This document shows, piece after piece, positions 1 through 9,993 of a DNA stretch of 64,000 nt. Origin of the DNA: Sinorhizobium saheli. Its GTDB lineage: Bacteria; Pseudomonadota; Alphaproteobacteria; Rhizobiales; Rhizobiaceae. Below the pieces are notes generated by a model. The model did no database searches. It was not told where the DNA came from and saw only the letters and a list, made by a program, of their open reading frames with translations. The DNA lies in contig NZ_LNQB01000099.1 in NCBI RefSeq assembly GCF_001651875.1, positions 1-64,000 of the forward strand. Reading direction: 5' to 3'. Numbering within the stretch: the stretch's first letter is position 1; the number at the start of each line of letters is the position of its first letter. Position numbers and translations under genes: made by a program.

Positions 1-1035
1 CGACTGGGTGAGATCGCCCTCGGCCAGCGCCGAGATGACCCGTCGGGTTTCGGCGACGCCGCGGTCGACCGAGGTCACCAGTTCGTTGACCTGGGCGGCG
101 AAGCGGTTGAGGTCGGCATTGTCATAGTCCTTGCTGATGCGCCGGGTGAAGTCGCCGGCGACCGCCGCCTGGACCACCTCGCCGATGCTCGACTGCAGGT
201 CGGCGCTTTTTGCCTGCAGCGCCGCTTCCTGGGCGTTGAGCTCGCGCACCTTGATGCCGTTCTGCTTGAACACCTCGACGGCCCGGGCCATCTCGCCGAT
301 CTCGTTCGTCCGCTCGGTGAACGGGATCTCGACCGCGAGATCGCCGTCGGCGAGCCGGCGCATGACCTCGGTCGTCCGGTTGATCGGCCGCGACACGCCA
401 ACGATCGCAAAGGCTATGGCGCCGAGGCCCGCGACGCAGGCGATCCCGAGCAGCGCGAAGGTGGTGATCCGGGCGCTCGCGTAATCGGCCGAGCTATCCG
501 CATAGCTCTGCTTGGCGCCGGCGATATTGAGGTCTCGGAAGGCGTCAGCGAGATTGTCCATTTCGTTGTAGGACTGACGCATGGCGCCTGTCAGGAAATC
601 GGCGGCCTCGTCCTTCTTGCCGGCACGGGAGAGCGCGATCAGGTCGTCGTGCTGCTTCATATAGGTGGCGAGCACATCCTTGAATTTGCCGTAGAGAGCG
701 CGTTCCTCGGAGCTGGAGATAAGTCCGTCGTAAGTCTTCATTCGTTCGGCGAGCTTATCGAGATCGGCGGCGATGGCTTCATCGGCCCGCTTCATGCCCG
801 CTTCGGTGCGATTGACGATGTGCCGGTTTTCAGAGCCTCTGAAATCGGCGAGGGCCGTATTGATCTTGTTGGTGACGTCGACGCTCGGCACCCAGGCGGT
901 GGCCAAGGTCTCGACATCCTGATAGATCCCGCCCATCAGGGAGAGAGCAAAAATCCCCTGGCCGGCGAGCAGCACCAGCAGCAAGCCGAAGGCGCCGATC
1001 AGCGAAGCCTTCAAGGAAAGAGAAATGCGTTTCAA
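1..1035 (-). CDS. methyl-accepting chemotaxis protein, partial (C-terminus beyond window)
   Basis: Inner-membrane chemoreceptor that would pass ligand signals to CheA/CheW. The frame is open from 1035 to the window edge (345 codons). It starts at TTG 1035 with AGGAG six bases upstream; no ATG precedes the first membrane helix. An N-terminal transmembrane helix (residues 8-30, rich in Leu/Gly/Ala) is followed by an about 160-residue, probably four-helix-bundle sensor region. A second helix lies at about residues 188-213, then a HAMP domain (DGDLAVEIPFTERTNEIGEM) and a second HAMP-like segment near the edge (GDFTRRISKDYDNADLNRF). The methyl-accepting signalling hairpin must lie to the left, outside the window. 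The ligand cannot be told from sequence. No che gene is adjacent, so it is an orphan receptor. Confidence 0.88.
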   Translation of the reverse strand, partial: MKRISLSLKASLIGAFGLLLVLLAGQGIFALSLMGGIYQDVETLATAWVPSVDVTNKINTALADFRGSENRHIVNRTEAGMKRADEAIAADLDKLAERMKTYDGLISSSEERALYGKFKDVLATYMKQHDDLIALSRAGKKDEAADFLTGAMRQSYNEMDNLADAFRDLNIAGAKQSYADSSADYASARITTFALLGIACVAGLGAIAFAIVGVSRPINRTTEVMRRLADGDLAVEIPFTERTNEIGEMARAVEVFKQNGIKVRELNAQEAALQAKSADLQSSIGEVVQAAVAGDFTRRISKDYDNADLNRFAAQVNELVTSVDRGVAETRRVISALAEGDLTQS

Positions 1036-1317
1036 TTGACACTCCTGTGCAAGGGGGTTGTACAGGACGTCGTCATGGCTCCTGTTCGGTCGCTTCTTGA
1101 AAATGAACCGATCGAGTCATTCTTTCGGTAATGGCCGCGCAGCCGCGGGTGAGCGCCACCCGTCGAGAGGTGCAACCATCAGATGTGCACAGAAGCACTT
1201 ATCTGTCGTAAAGGTTACTAATTTATTCTCTGCTGTTACAATGACGACAGCTTCTGCGGAAATCGGATAACGGCTGCGGTTATCGGATCGCCGCCGCCCC
1301 GTTTTGGCACCGCATCG

Positions 1318-1998
1318 TCAATGCGTCACCTGCGAGGCCGCCGACATGACCTCTTCCGGCGCCGGTGCGCGGAACATGTTGCTGCCGTCCGGTGTCGCCT
1401 CGGTGAAGCACCAGCGTACGACCCCGTCGCGATCGAGCAGGAACTGGCCGACGAGCTGGCCCATGCCGGTGGCGGCCATGCGGCTGTCGTCATCCGTCAT
1501 CTCGTAGCCATCCGTCTTGTCCAGATATTCGGAGGCGGCGATCGGATTCATCGGCTCCGGCAGTTCCCCGGGCAGGTCGACGCGCATCGACATCATCGTC
1601 CGCATGCTCAGCCGATGCGGCCACTCGTCCTCGTCCTCGGTGAATTCGGGATTCGGCAGGCCGAAGGCGCGGTGCGATATCCGTTCCGGATCGGCGGCGG
1701 CGAGAAGGTTCGGCAAGGGGTGGTAGCGGAAATAGAGACGCGCCCGCTCGATCGGCGTATTGACCACCGTCAGGCTTTCGACGCCCTTCTCGTTGAGAGC
1801 ACCCTTGAGTTGCGCCATGGCGGCGATATGCCGGCGGCAGAACGGGCAATGCAGGCCCCTGAACAGGCCGACGAGAAGCGCCTTGCGCCCGCGAAAATCG
1901 TCGATGGCGATCTTGCCCTCGCGGGTGATCGCGTCGAGCACGACATTCGGCGCTCGGTCACCCGGCTGCAACGGCCCGGGGCTGCGATATTCCGCCAT
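1318..1998 (-). CDS. AhpC/TSA-type redoxin
   Basis: A 226-residue thioredoxin-fold protein of the AhpC/TSA (peroxiredoxin-like) family. Residues 1-60 form the usual entry strand (GDRAPNVVLDAITREG), and the active site HCPFCRRH near residue 52 carries a CxxC pair. That makes it more like a thioredoxin-like redoxin than a classic 2-Cys peroxiredoxin with its PxxxTxxC motif. The C-terminal half ends in a strand resembling the redoxin cis-Pro region (QFLLDRDGVVRWCFTEA). The start at 1998 has AAGGAG seven bases upstream. It is likely cytoplasmic, since no signal peptide is seen. It is monocistronic, converging on nothing and separated from the cyclase gene by about 40 bases. The substrate is unknown. 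Confidence 0.85.
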   Translation of the reverse strand: MAEYRSPGPLQPGDRAPNVVLDAITREGKIAIDDFRGRKALLVGLFRGLHCPFCRRHIAAMAQLKGALNEKGVESLTVVNTPIERARLYFRYHPLPNLLAAADPERISHRAFGLPNPEFTEDEDEWPHRLSMRTMMSMRVDLPGELPEPMNPIAASEYLDKTDGYEMTDDDSRMAATGMGQLVGQFLLDRDGVVRWCFTEATPDGSNMFRAPAPEEVMSAASQVTH

Positions 1999-2042
1999 GG
2001 CTGTCTCCTTCCCTCACGTTCGGCGCTCCGCGATTGCTTCCT

Positions 2043-5000
2043 TCAGTCGAGGAACGGCAATATCACCAGGGCTTCCGGGTCGAGCTCGAAACGGGCGCAG
2101 ACGTCGCGGGCCAGGCCGAAATAGCGCTCGGCCTCGGCAAGATCGCCTTCGTCGAGGCTGAGTGTCGCCAGGCCATCATAGCACGGAAACAGCACCTGCG
2201 CCTCGCCCGTTTCGCCTGCGAGATCGAGCGATTCGCGGTAAAGCCGGCGGGCTTCCTCCGCATGTTCATGGCATTGATAGATCTGGCCGAGCACCAGCAG
2301 CGACACCGGCAGATGTTCGCGCTGGTCGAGCGCCCGATCGAGCTCGACCGCTTCTTGCGCTGCCGGGACACCGTCTGCGGCGCAACGGTCGGTGAAGGTG
2401 CAATGGGCGACGGCGAGGTTTGAGAGCAGCCGCGCCTGAAAGCCGAGATCGCCGATGCGCCGGGCCATGTCGAGGCCGCGCTGGCAGACGTCGACGGCGA
2501 GCTTCGGGTCGACGATCGAGTAGAGCACGCCGAGATTGGTGTATCCGCGGCAGGCCGCATGCAGGAGGCCGGCCGCCTCGGCGACCTTGACGCTCTCTTC
2601 CACCGCGTCGATCGCGGCCCGCGTGCTGCCGCGGCGGGCAAGCGCCACGCCCTTGGTGTTCAGCGCCTCGGCGGTGACCTGCGCCGCCTCGCGCCGCATT
2701 TCCTCGCTTGCCGAGGGAGCGAGCGCCTCGACCCGGGCAAGCGCCTCGTCCGCCCATTCGGAGGCGGCGGGATAATCGCCCATGCGGAAGGCGAGATGCC
2801 CCCGCTCCTGCAGCAGCGACGCGCTCTCGACGGGTGCATCCGCGCGTTCGAGCCGCGCCCGCCTCGGTGAAGGTTGCCTGCGCCTCGCTGCGATTGCCGG
2901 CTTCCCAGAGGACATGGCCGAGCTTGCGCAGGATCCGGGCGGAAGCGACCGGATCCGTCGCAAGGCGCTCGCTTGCAAGCAGGGCGCGGTAATGCTCCTC
3001 CGCCTCCGCCCGTTGGCCGCTCGGCACCAGGAGATCAGCGATGCGCTCGCGCGCCATGAACCATTCCGGGGTCTCCTCGCCGAGGGCGGCGAGGGCCGCC
3101 ATGGCCTGCCGGTAGAAGCGGATCGCGTCCTCGTTGGCGTAGAGCTGGCGCGCCCGGTCCCCGGCCGCCGTCAGGTAGCGCGCGCCCCGGGCCCGATCCG
3201 CCGATTGGCTGAAATGATGGCCGAGAAGCGCCAGTTCCTCGAACCGTTCCGGATTGTCGCCATAGCGCCGCTCGAGCGCCTCGGCGATCGCCGCATGGAT
3301 CTCGGTACGGCGCCTGACGAGAAGGTTGTTGTAGACCACCTCGTGGAGCAACGATTGCACGAAGCGGTAGGCCTGGGACGGCCGCGCGCCGCCCGCCGCC
3401 GTCTCCTCGATGATCTCCGCGTCGCAAAGTCGCTCGAGGCCGGCTTCGACCCCGGCCGGATCGGCGGAAATGGCGGCAAGCAGGTCCGCATCGAAACGCG
3501 GCCCGATGACGGCGGCGCGATGGACGAGGCGCCGCACCTCCTGCGGCAGCCGATCGATGCGCGCGAGCACCATCGCCTCGATGCCGACGGGAATGTCGAC
3601 GCTCGCCTCGCCCTCGCCCACCTGCCAGCGCGCCTCCTCGCGCCTGAGGATATCGAGATCGATGAGGCCGCGGATGATCTCCTCGATGAAGAGCGGATTG
3701 CCGCCGGCGCGTGCGAGGATCCGGTCGCAGAGGTGCTTCGGCAGGCATCCCTCGCCGAAGAGGGCAGAAAGGAGGCGCTCGCCATCGGCGGAAGAGAGCG
3801 GCCCGAGCCGAAGCGCGGTGATGCTGGTGCGCGCCGGTGCCAGGCGCTCGGGGCCGCTATCGGGGCGCTGCGTGGTGACGAGCATCAACGGCGTCCGCTC
3901 CAGCCGGTCGAGCACGAAGCGCAATGCCTCGAGCGAGGCCGAGTCCGCCCAATGCAGATCCTCGATGACAAGGAGGAGCGGCGCCCGCTCGAGGCGGCGC
4001 TCGAATATGATGCGGATGAGCGAGAAGAGCTGGCGGCGGAGCTGCTCGGGCTCGATGTGCCGCAACGCCCCTTCGCGATCGCCGAGGCCGAGGATGTGGA
4101 ACAGGAGCGGCATCCGTTCCTCCACCTCGGGCGCAGCAAAGCCGATCTCCACAAGACCCGCCGCGAGACATTCCTGCGTCGTCTCCGCCGTGTCGCTCGT
4201 CGATATGCCGTAGGCGCTGCGCAGCACGGTGGCGAGCGTCCCATAGGACGGCTCGCCGAGCGGAGAGCAGGCGGCGCGCCGTACGGCCACGTGCTGGAAG
4301 CGCGGATCCTCGGCGATAGCGGCGAGGAATTCGCCGACGAGGCGCGACTTGCCGATGCCGGCATCGCCGATGAGCTTGATGAGCTGCGCCGCGCCGCCGC
4401 AGGCGAGCGCCAGGCAGTCCCGCATGCGGCCGATTTCCCTGTCGCGTCCGATCAGCGGCGCGCTGAGGCCGAGGGCGTCGAGCCCCCTGGCGGTCCGCGG
4501 CGCTTCCAGCGCTCCCACCATGCGATGAACCTGCAGGCTGCCGGCCTTGCCGCGGAGCGTGATGGCGCCGAGCGTCTCATAGGCGAAGGCATGCCGCGTG
4601 AGCTTATGGGTGACCGGCCCGACGAGTATCTCCTCCGGACCGGCCATCGACTGCAACCGTTGCGCCGTGTTCACGGTATCGCCGGTGACCGAATAGGATT
4701 TGGTGTCGCCGGCGCCGAAGGCCCCAGCCACCACCGTACCGGTATTGACGCCGATATGGAGGCTCAGCGGCAGGCCGATCCGCTGGCGCCAGCGCTCGCT
4801 CACCCGTCCCGCCCGGCCGACCATCTCCAGCGATGCGCGAAGCGCCCTTTCCGGGGCGTCCTCATGGGCGACCGGCGCGCCGAAAAGGGCGAGCAGCGCG
4901 TCGCCGATGAACTTGTCGACGAAGCCGCCGAAGGCCTCGACGGCTTCGGTCAGTTCCTCGAAGAGCTCGTTCTGCAGCGCCTGCAGGATTTCCGGGTCGA

Positions 5001-5304
5001 CCCGCTCGCTGAGGCCGGTGAAGCCGCAGAGGTCCGCGAAGACGACGGTGACCGTGCGGCGGTCGGCGCCGGAGTCGGCGCCCGGTAGGCCCGATGCGGC
5101 GGGGGCCGGTGCGGGCGGCGCCGGCGACGCCGACGGTCTGGGCACGGATGGCTGGCCCACCTGCGTGCCGCATTGCGGGCAGAAGGCGAAGTGCTGGGGA
5201 CAGGGATAGCCGCAGGCAGGGCATGGAACGGGCTGTTTCGCACCGCATCGCGGGCAAAAGGCAAAGCCGCTTTCGATCTCGAACCCGCATTCGTGACAGT
5301 TCAT
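2043..5304 (-). pseudogene. zinc-ribbon / class III nucleotide cyclase / AAA ATPase / TPR protein, frameshifted
   Basis: A large signalling protein resembling rhizobial adenylate cyclases with an ATPase module. From ATG 5304 it shows two CxxC zinc ribbons (residues 3-46), a Pro/Ala linker, and a class III cyclase homology domain from about residue 84 (metal site FADLCGFT with Asp91, and GDALLALFG). A predicted STAND/AAA ATPase follows with Walker A GDAGIGKS near residue 310 and Walker B-like LLLVIEDLHWAD. TPR-like helices start near residue 700. Near 2851-2863 the frame breaks: the cyclase frame continues as low-complexity Arg/Ala out-of-frame sequence, while TPR repeats resume in another frame (ERADAPVESASLLQERGHLA) and run to a stop at 2043. 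Adding one base would restore a protein of about 1,087 residues. This is either a real inactivating mutation or a sequencing error. If real, the cyclase and ATPase domains would still be made with a scrambled C-terminus. Confidence 0.8.
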
Positions 5305-5560
5305 CCCGGATGAACCTCGAAATGCGCCTGCGGGCCGGAAGGCCCGGCTCGCGGGCGTGAATGCCAACGAAAACAATGGACGTGTTGCATCGGCTTGGCA
5401 AGCATGGGAAGCCCGGGGCACGGCTGCCGACCCATGCCCGCGCCTGAAATTATCTGGCGCAGAAGATGACGTGCGCGCAATTTTGCGCTACTACCCTGCG
5501 CTGGCGCTCGAGGAGAGCGCTATCCGTCTAGTGACATTTCGTTCGTGAAGGACCGCTTTC

Positions 5561-7399
5561 ATGCCTGCCTATCGCTCCCGCACCACCACCCACGGCCGCA
5601 ACATGGCCGGCGCCCGCGGCCTCTGGCGCGCGACGGGCATGAAGGACAGCGACTTCGGCAAGCCGATCATCGCGGTGGTGAACTCCTTCACGCAGTTCGT
5701 GCCGGGGCACGTGCACCTCAAGGACCTCGGCCAGCTCGTCGCCCGCGAGATCGAGGCGGCCGGCGGCGTCGCCAAGGAATTCAACACGATCGCCGTCGAC
5801 GACGGCATCGCCATGGGCCATGACGGCATGCTCTACTCGCTGCCCTCGCGCGAGATCATCGCCGACAGCGTCGAATACATGGTCAACGCCCATTGCGCCG
5901 ACGCGATGGTCTGCATTTCCAACTGCGACAAGATCACCCCCGGCATGCTGATGGCGGCGCTGCGCCTCAACATCCCGGCCGTCTTCGTCTCCGGCGGCCC
6001 GATGGAGGCCGGCAAGGTCGTGCTGCACGGCAAAAAGCACGCGCTCGACCTCGTCGACGCCATGGTCGCCGCCGCCGACGACAATGTCTCCGACGAGGAC
6101 GTCAAGGTGATCGAGCGCTCCGCCTGCCCGACCTGCGGCTCCTGCTCCGGCATGTTCACGGCCAATTCGATGAACTGTCTGACCGAGGCGCTGGGCCTGT
6201 CGCTGCCCGGCAACGGCTCGACGCTCGCCACCCATGCCGACCGCAAGCGCCTCTTCGTCGAGGCCGGCCATCTCGTCGTCGACCTGGCGCGCCGCTATTA
6301 CGAGCAGGGGGACGAGCGCGTCCTGCCGCGCTCGGTCGCGTCGAAGAAGGCCTTCGAGAACGCCATGGCGCTCGACATCGCCATGGGCGGCTCGACCAAT
6401 ACGGTGCTGCACATCCTCGCCGCCGCCTATGAAGGCGAGGTCGACTTCACCATGGACGATATCGACCGGCTGTCGCGCAAGGTGCCGTGCCTGTCGAAGG
6501 TGGCGCCGGCCAAGGCCGACGTGCACATGGAAGACGTGCACCGCGCCGGCGGCATCATGTCGATCCTCGGCGAACTCGACAAGGGCGGCCTCATCAACCG
6601 CGACTGCCCGACCGTGCACAGCGAAACGATCGGCGACGCCATAGACCGCTGGGACATCACCCGCACGTCGAGCGAGACGGTGCGCAACTTCTACCGCGCC
6701 GCCCCCGGCGGCATCCCGACCCAGGTCGCCTTCAGCCAGGAGGCGCGCTGGGAGGACCTCGACACCGACCGCGAAAAGGGCGTGATCCGCTCGGTCGAGC
6801 ATCCCTTCTCCAAGGACGGCGGCCTCGCCGTATTGAAGGGCAACGTCGCGCTCGACGGCTGCATCGTGAAGACCGCCGGCGTCGACGAGAGCATTTTGAA
6901 ATTCTCCGGTCCCGCCCGGGTCTTCGAGAGCCAGGACGCTGCCGTCAAGGCGATCCTCGGCAACGAGATCAAGGCCGGCGACGTGGTCGTCATCCGCTAT
7001 GAGGGACCGAAGGGCGGACCGGGCATGCAGGAAATGCTCTATCCGACCAGCTATCTGAAGTCGAAGGGCCTCGGCAAGGCCTGTGCGCTCATCACCGACG
7101 GCCGCTTCTCCGGCGGCACCTCCGGCCTCTCGATCGGCCACGTCTCGCCCGAGGCGGCCAATGGCGGGGCGATCGGACTGGTGCGCGACGGCGACATGAT
7201 CGACATCGACATCCCCAACCGCACCATCGGCCTCCGGGTCGACGAGGCGGAACTGTCCTCCCGCCGCAGCGAGCAGGACGCCAAGGGCTGGAAGCCGGTC
7301 GAGCCGCGCAAGCGCCGGGTGACGACCGCGCTGAAGGCCTATGCCGCCTTCGCGACCTCCGCCGACCGCGGCGCCGTCCGCGACCTGGGCGACAAGTAG
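5561..7399 (+). CDS. ilvD: dihydroxy-acid dehydratase
   Basis: Dehydrates 2,3-dihydroxy-isovalerate and 2,3-dihydroxy-3-methylvalerate to the 2-oxo acid precursors of valine, leucine and isoleucine (and of pantothenate), in the cytoplasm with an Fe-S cluster. The 612-residue length fits the IlvD/Edd family. The signature [10 protein letters not shown] places an Fe-S Cys at 122 and the carbamylated Lys at 124, the same numbering as in E. coli IlvD. A second signature ([17 protein letters not shown]) follows at about residue 190, and the C-terminal [14 protein letters not shown] motif is intact. The start at 5561 has AAGGA upstream. It is monocistronic, followed by a strong terminator at 7439-7470. 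An Edd-type sugar acid dehydratase is less likely, given the full match to the IlvD motifs and the lack of a neighbouring sugar operon. Confidence 0.96.
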   Translation: MPAYRSRTTTHGRNMAGARGLWRATGMKDSDFGKPIIAVVNSFTQFVPGHVHLKDLGQLVAREIEAAGGVAKEFNTIAVDDGIAMGHDGMLYSLPSREIIADSVEYMVNAHCADAMVCISNCDKITPGMLMAALRLNIPAVFVSGGPMEAGKVVLHGKKHALDLVDAMVAAADDNVSDEDVKVIERSACPTCGSCSGMFTANSMNCLTEALGLSLPGNGSTLATHADRKRLFVEAGHLVVDLARRYYEQGDERVLPRSVASKKAFENAMALDIAMGGSTNTVLHILAAAYEGEVDFTMDDIDRLSRKVPCLSKVAPAKADVHMEDVHRAGGIMSILGELDKGGLINRDCPTVHSETIGDAIDRWDITRTSSETVRNFYRAAPGGIPTQVAFSQEARWEDLDTDREKGVIRSVEHPFSKDGGLAVLKGNVALDGCIVKTAGVDESILKFSGPARVFESQDAAVKAILGNEIKAGDVVVIRYEGPKGGPGMQEMLYPTSYLKSKGLGKACALITDGRFSGGTSGLSIGHVSPEAANGGAIGLVRDGDMIDIDIPNRTIGLRVDEAELSSRRSEQDAKGWKPVEPRKRRVTTALKAYAAFATSADRGAVRDLGDK

Positions 7400-7438
7400 A
7401 AACGGGCCTCGATCGTCATGCGGAGGGGGACCGCCAGG

Positions 7439-7470
7439 CACCCTCTGCCCTGCCGGGCAGAGGGTGGTTT
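7439..7470 (+). terminator. intrinsic terminator of ilvD
   Basis: A perfect 12-bp stem (CACCCTCTGCCC / GGGCAGAGGGTG) with loop TGCC, followed by GTTTT, begins 40 bases after the ilvD stop. It could also stop the convergent GFA-family gene. Confidence 0.85.
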
Positions 7471-7508
7471 TACAACACCCGCTTCCAACGCTCCCGGCGC
7501 GCCGTGAA

Positions 7509-7913
7509 TCACATGTATCGCGTCTCCGCCGGCGCGTTCCACCAGTTGTTGTGCAGCCCGTCCATGTACTGGATCGGCAGGGCCGCAAGGACGGCAGGGT
7601 CGACATCGTCAAGGCAGGCGATGTTGACCGAGACGAAGGCGCCGCCGATCTCCTCTATATAACCGTGGCCGTAGGGCGAGGCACCGCAGGTCGTGCAGAA
7701 CCGGTGATGGCCGCTCTTCGTGGCGAACTGATAGTCGCCGATGCCTTCCTCCTCGCACATCAGCCGGAAATCCTCCGGCTTCACGGTCGCGCCCCAGTAG
7801 CGCAGCTTCGAGCAGTACGAGCAATTGCAGCGGCTCGTGCCCGCCTCGAGGTCGACATCGACCTCGTAGCGGATCCGTCCGCAATGGCAGCTGCCCCTGT
7901 AGGTCATCTTCAT
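7509..7913 (-). CDS. GFA-family (glutathione-dependent formaldehyde-activating-like) protein
   Basis: A 134-residue zinc protein of the GFA/CENP-V family (Mss4-like fold). ATG 7913 is preferred because GGGAGGAGA lies just upstream. The classic Cys pattern is present: SCHCGRIRYEV at residues 8-18, RCNCSYC at 28-34, and FCTTCG about 40 residues later. These bind two zinc ions. Members are often annotated as formaldehyde-activating, but only a few have been tied to glutathione, and most have no proven substrate. It converges on ilvD. The upstream MarR gene lies on the same strand about 140 bases away, so the two might be co-transcribed. Confidence 0.85.
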   Translation of the reverse strand: MKMTYRGSCHCGRIRYEVDVDLEAGTSRCNCSYCSKLRYWGATVKPEDFRLMCEEEGIGDYQFATKSGHHRFCTTCGASPYGHGYIEEIGGAFVSVNIACLDDVDPAVLAALPIQYMDGLHNNWWNAPAETRYM

Positions 7914-8052
7914 CGTCTCTCCTCCCTCGTAAAAGTCGGCCGCGCTCACCTCATGACGCAACGGCACCGCGAGATCAGCACGATCTTCGGCGTGACGCCA
8001 TCCTGATTATCAATGGTTTGCGCGGGGGGAAGGGACGATACCTCGCCGAGGT

Positions 8053-8499
8053 TCACGTAAGCGCGAGGAGATCGGCGCGCAGGCGGTCGGCACCGCTCTC
8101 GCCGAGGCGGCTGTCGAGCGCTTCGTGCGTCGCCTTCCAGATCGGCACCGCTCTGGCGAGCAGCCGCCCGCCATCGGCCGTCAGCCGCAGGCGCCGCAAT
8201 CGCCTGTCGGCGGGATCGACGAAGACCTCGACGAGACCGCGGCGCTCGAGCGGCTTCAGCGCCGCCGTCAGCGTGGTGCGGTCCATGGCAAGCACGGACG
8301 CCACCGCGCTCATGCCCGGCGGTTCCGGCCGGTTGAGCGACATCATCAGCGAGAACTGGCCGTTCGTGACGTCGAGCGGCCTCAGCGCCTCGTCGAAACG
8401 ACGCGCCAGTGCCCGGGCGGCACGCTGGACATGCAGGCACAGGCAGGTATCCCGCACGAAAAGAGTGGTCGAAAAGGGTATCGGCGGCGACTTTGACAT
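8053..8499 (-). CDS. MarR-family transcriptional regulator
   Basis: A 148-residue winged-helix repressor. The DNA-binding core reads SAVASVLAMDRTTLTAALKPLERRGLVE, followed by the wing DPADRRLRRLRLT with the usual Asp-Arg of MarR proteins. It is transcribed divergently from the DUF899 gene, and a perfect 16-bp palindrome lies in the gap next to its start. It therefore probably represses itself and the 8.66-10.9 kb genes. Its ligand is unknown. A Cys-containing N-terminus (DTCLCLHVQRAARAL) could allow redox sensing, but that is speculative. Confidence 0.9.
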   Translation of the reverse strand: MSKSPPIPFSTTLFVRDTCLCLHVQRAARALARRFDEALRPLDVTNGQFSLMMSLNRPEPPGMSAVASVLAMDRTTLTAALKPLERRGLVEVFVDPADRRLRRLRLTADGGRLLARAVPIWKATHEALDSRLGESGADRLRADLLALT

Positions 8500-8508
8500 G
8501 TTACAGTA

Positions 8509-8524
8509 ATGTTGATATCAACAT
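8509..8524. promoter_or_regulatory. palindromic operator, probable MarR site
   Basis: The perfect palindrome ATGTTGATATCAACAT sits 9 bases upstream of the MarR start, in the divergent gap with the DUF899 gene. Its size and symmetry suit a MarR dimer. The assignment to this regulator is inference from position. Confidence 0.65.
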
Positions 8525-8578
8525 AATTAGTCAAGCGCTACATTGCCGCGCTACCTTTGCGCGAAAAGCGCGAAAGCC

Positions 8579-8647
8579 CGCTGGAATACTTTTAGTTGCT
8601 GCATCGTGTCCGTGAAGTCCTGCGATTTCGCGGATCCCTGCAGCAGG
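8579..8647 (+). repeat. rhizobial hairpin repeat, copy D (5' UTR of DUF899 gene)
   Basis: It matches the other three copies over its 5' half (CGCTG, AA, ACTT, TTGCTGCAT) and then forms a stem, TCCGTGAA paired with TTTCGCGGA, closed by CTGCA/TGCAG. It ends at the AGGAAGGAG ribosome binding site of the DUF899 gene, so the fold could affect translation. It is the most diverged copy. Confidence 0.6.
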
Positions 8648-8660
8648 AAGGAGTACCGGC

Positions 8661-9383
8661 ATGACACCGAACCACGCAGTCGTATCGCCGAAAGAGTGGC
8701 TCGAGGCGCGCAAGAAGCTGCTCGCGCTGGAGAAGGAACTCACGCATCTCCGCGACAGGATCAATGCGGAGCGCAAGGCCCTGCCGTGGGTGAAGGTCGA
8801 GAAGGACTACGTCTTCGACACCACGGGCGGCAAGAAGACCCTGGCCGACCTCTTCGACGGGCGCAGCCAGCTTCTCCTCTATCATTTCATGCTCGGCGCC
8901 AATTGGGAGGCCGGCTGCAAGAGCTGCTCCTTCCTCGTCGATCATTTCGACGGCGCGCTCGTCCATCTCAACCATCACGACGTTACGCTGATTGCCGCCT
9001 CCAACGCGCCGCTCGCGAAGATCGAGGCCTATCGCAAGCGCATGGGGTGGCGCTTCCCCTGGGTCTCGGCCTTCGGCAGCGATTTCAACGGCGACTTCCA
9101 CGTTTCCTTCTCGCCTGCCGAGCTCGGCGGCAAGGTCGTCTACAACTTCACCGAGATCGACGGCAGTGACGCCTATGACGAACTTCCGGGCCTCAGCGCC
9201 TTCTACAAGGACGAGGACGGTACCGTCTATCACACCTATTCCACCTACGCCCGCGGGCTCGAGGAACTGGTCGGTACCTTGATGCTGCTCGACCGCGCAC
9301 CCAAGGGGCGCAACGAGGGTACGACCATGGATTTCGTCCGCCGGCACGACGAATACGAGGACGCGCCGCGGCGGCGGGCGTAA
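8661..9383 (+). CDS. DUF899-family thioredoxin-like protein
   Basis: A 240-residue member of the DUF899 family, which has a thioredoxin-like fold and no established reaction. Typical family landmarks are present: an N-terminal helix (SPKEWLEARKKLLALEKEL), the LPWVKVEKDYVFDTTGGKKTL segment, and the CKSCSFLVDHFDG motif near residue 90, which holds a CxxC pair at the thioredoxin active-site position. The start has AGGAAGGAG nine bases upstream. It is transcribed divergently from the MarR gene across a palindromic operator, and DUF1579 and VOC genes follow on the same strand. A MarR-controlled stress or detoxification role is inference. Confidence 0.88.
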   Translation: MTPNHAVVSPKEWLEARKKLLALEKELTHLRDRINAERKALPWVKVEKDYVFDTTGGKKTLADLFDGRSQLLLYHFMLGANWEAGCKSCSFLVDHFDGALVHLNHHDVTLIAASNAPLAKIEAYRKRMGWRFPWVSAFGSDFNGDFHVSFSPAELGGKVVYNFTEIDGSDAYDELPGLSAFYKDEDGTVYHTYSTYARGLEELVGTLMLLDRAPKGRNEGTTMDFVRRHDEYEDAPRRRA

Positions 9384-9496
9384 GGAGAATTCGCAACCGG
9401 CAGACGTCCCGGCCGGGGAACCATCGACCGCTCCGCACGTTGTCGGTTGCGCGCGGCGGTTCCGCCGATCGCGCGTTTCAGCATGGGAGGGAACCA

Positions 9497-9970
9497 GTGA
9501 AGGCAGAGCCACAGGAAGAGCACCGCTGGCTGGAACAGCTGCTCGGGGAATGGACGGTCACGTCCGAAGATCCGACGGCGAGCCAGCCGTCAAGTGCGCC
9601 ATGGGTGGAGAAAGTCCGCTCGATGCAGGGCCTCTGGGTCGTCTGCGAGGCACAGGGCACGATGCCGGACGGCAATTTCGGCCAGAGCATGATGACGCTC
9701 GGCTTCAATCCTCAGACGAAGCGCTATGTCGGCACATGGGTCGGCTCCATGATGACCCACATGTGGGTCTATGACGGCGTCATCGAAGACGACGGCAGGA
9801 CGCTCGCGCTCAATTGCGAAGGCCCGGACTTCGAGAATCCGGGCAGGTCGGCCCGGTATCAGGACAGGATGACGTTCATCGATCAGAACCATCGGCGGCT
9901 GACCGCCCGCGTCCAGACCGAAAGCGGAGCCTGGAAAGACCTCATGACCGCGGACTACCGCCGCCAGTGA
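9497..9970 (+). CDS. DUF1579-family protein
   Basis: A 157-residue protein of the DUF1579 family (small lipocalin-like beta barrel, function unknown). GTG 9497 is chosen because GGGAGGGA lies just upstream and homology begins at once (EEHRWLEQLLGEWTVTSEDP). Family features include LLGEWTV near residue 14, the central MMTLGFNPQTKRYVGTWVGS, and DRMTFIDQNHR. No signal peptide is seen. It lies 113 bases after DUF899 and before a VOC gene. In rhizobia, DUF899, DUF1579 and VOC genes often cluster near one another, as I recall, but no pathway has been assigned. Confidence 0.87.
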   Translation: MKAEPQEEHRWLEQLLGEWTVTSEDPTASQPSSAPWVEKVRSMQGLWVVCEAQGTMPDGNFGQSMMTLGFNPQTKRYVGTWVGSMMTHMWVYDGVIEDDGRTLALNCEGPDFENPGRSARYQDRMTFIDQNHRRLTARVQTESGAWKDLMTADYRRQ

Positions 9971-9986
9971 GCCGTCGCCCGACGGC
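9971..9986 (+). terminator. short hairpin after DUF1579 gene
   Basis: GCCGTC paired with GACGGC around a 4-base loop directly follows the stop. There is no U-run, so it is a weak terminator at best. Confidence 0.4.
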
Positions 9987-9993
9987 TCGCCTC

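Noticed and set aside
5528..7612. A 694-codon minus-strand frame opposite ilvD
   Set aside because: Shadow of ilvD; its Asp/Gly/Val/Ala-rich sequence has no motif, while the ilvD frame is canonical.
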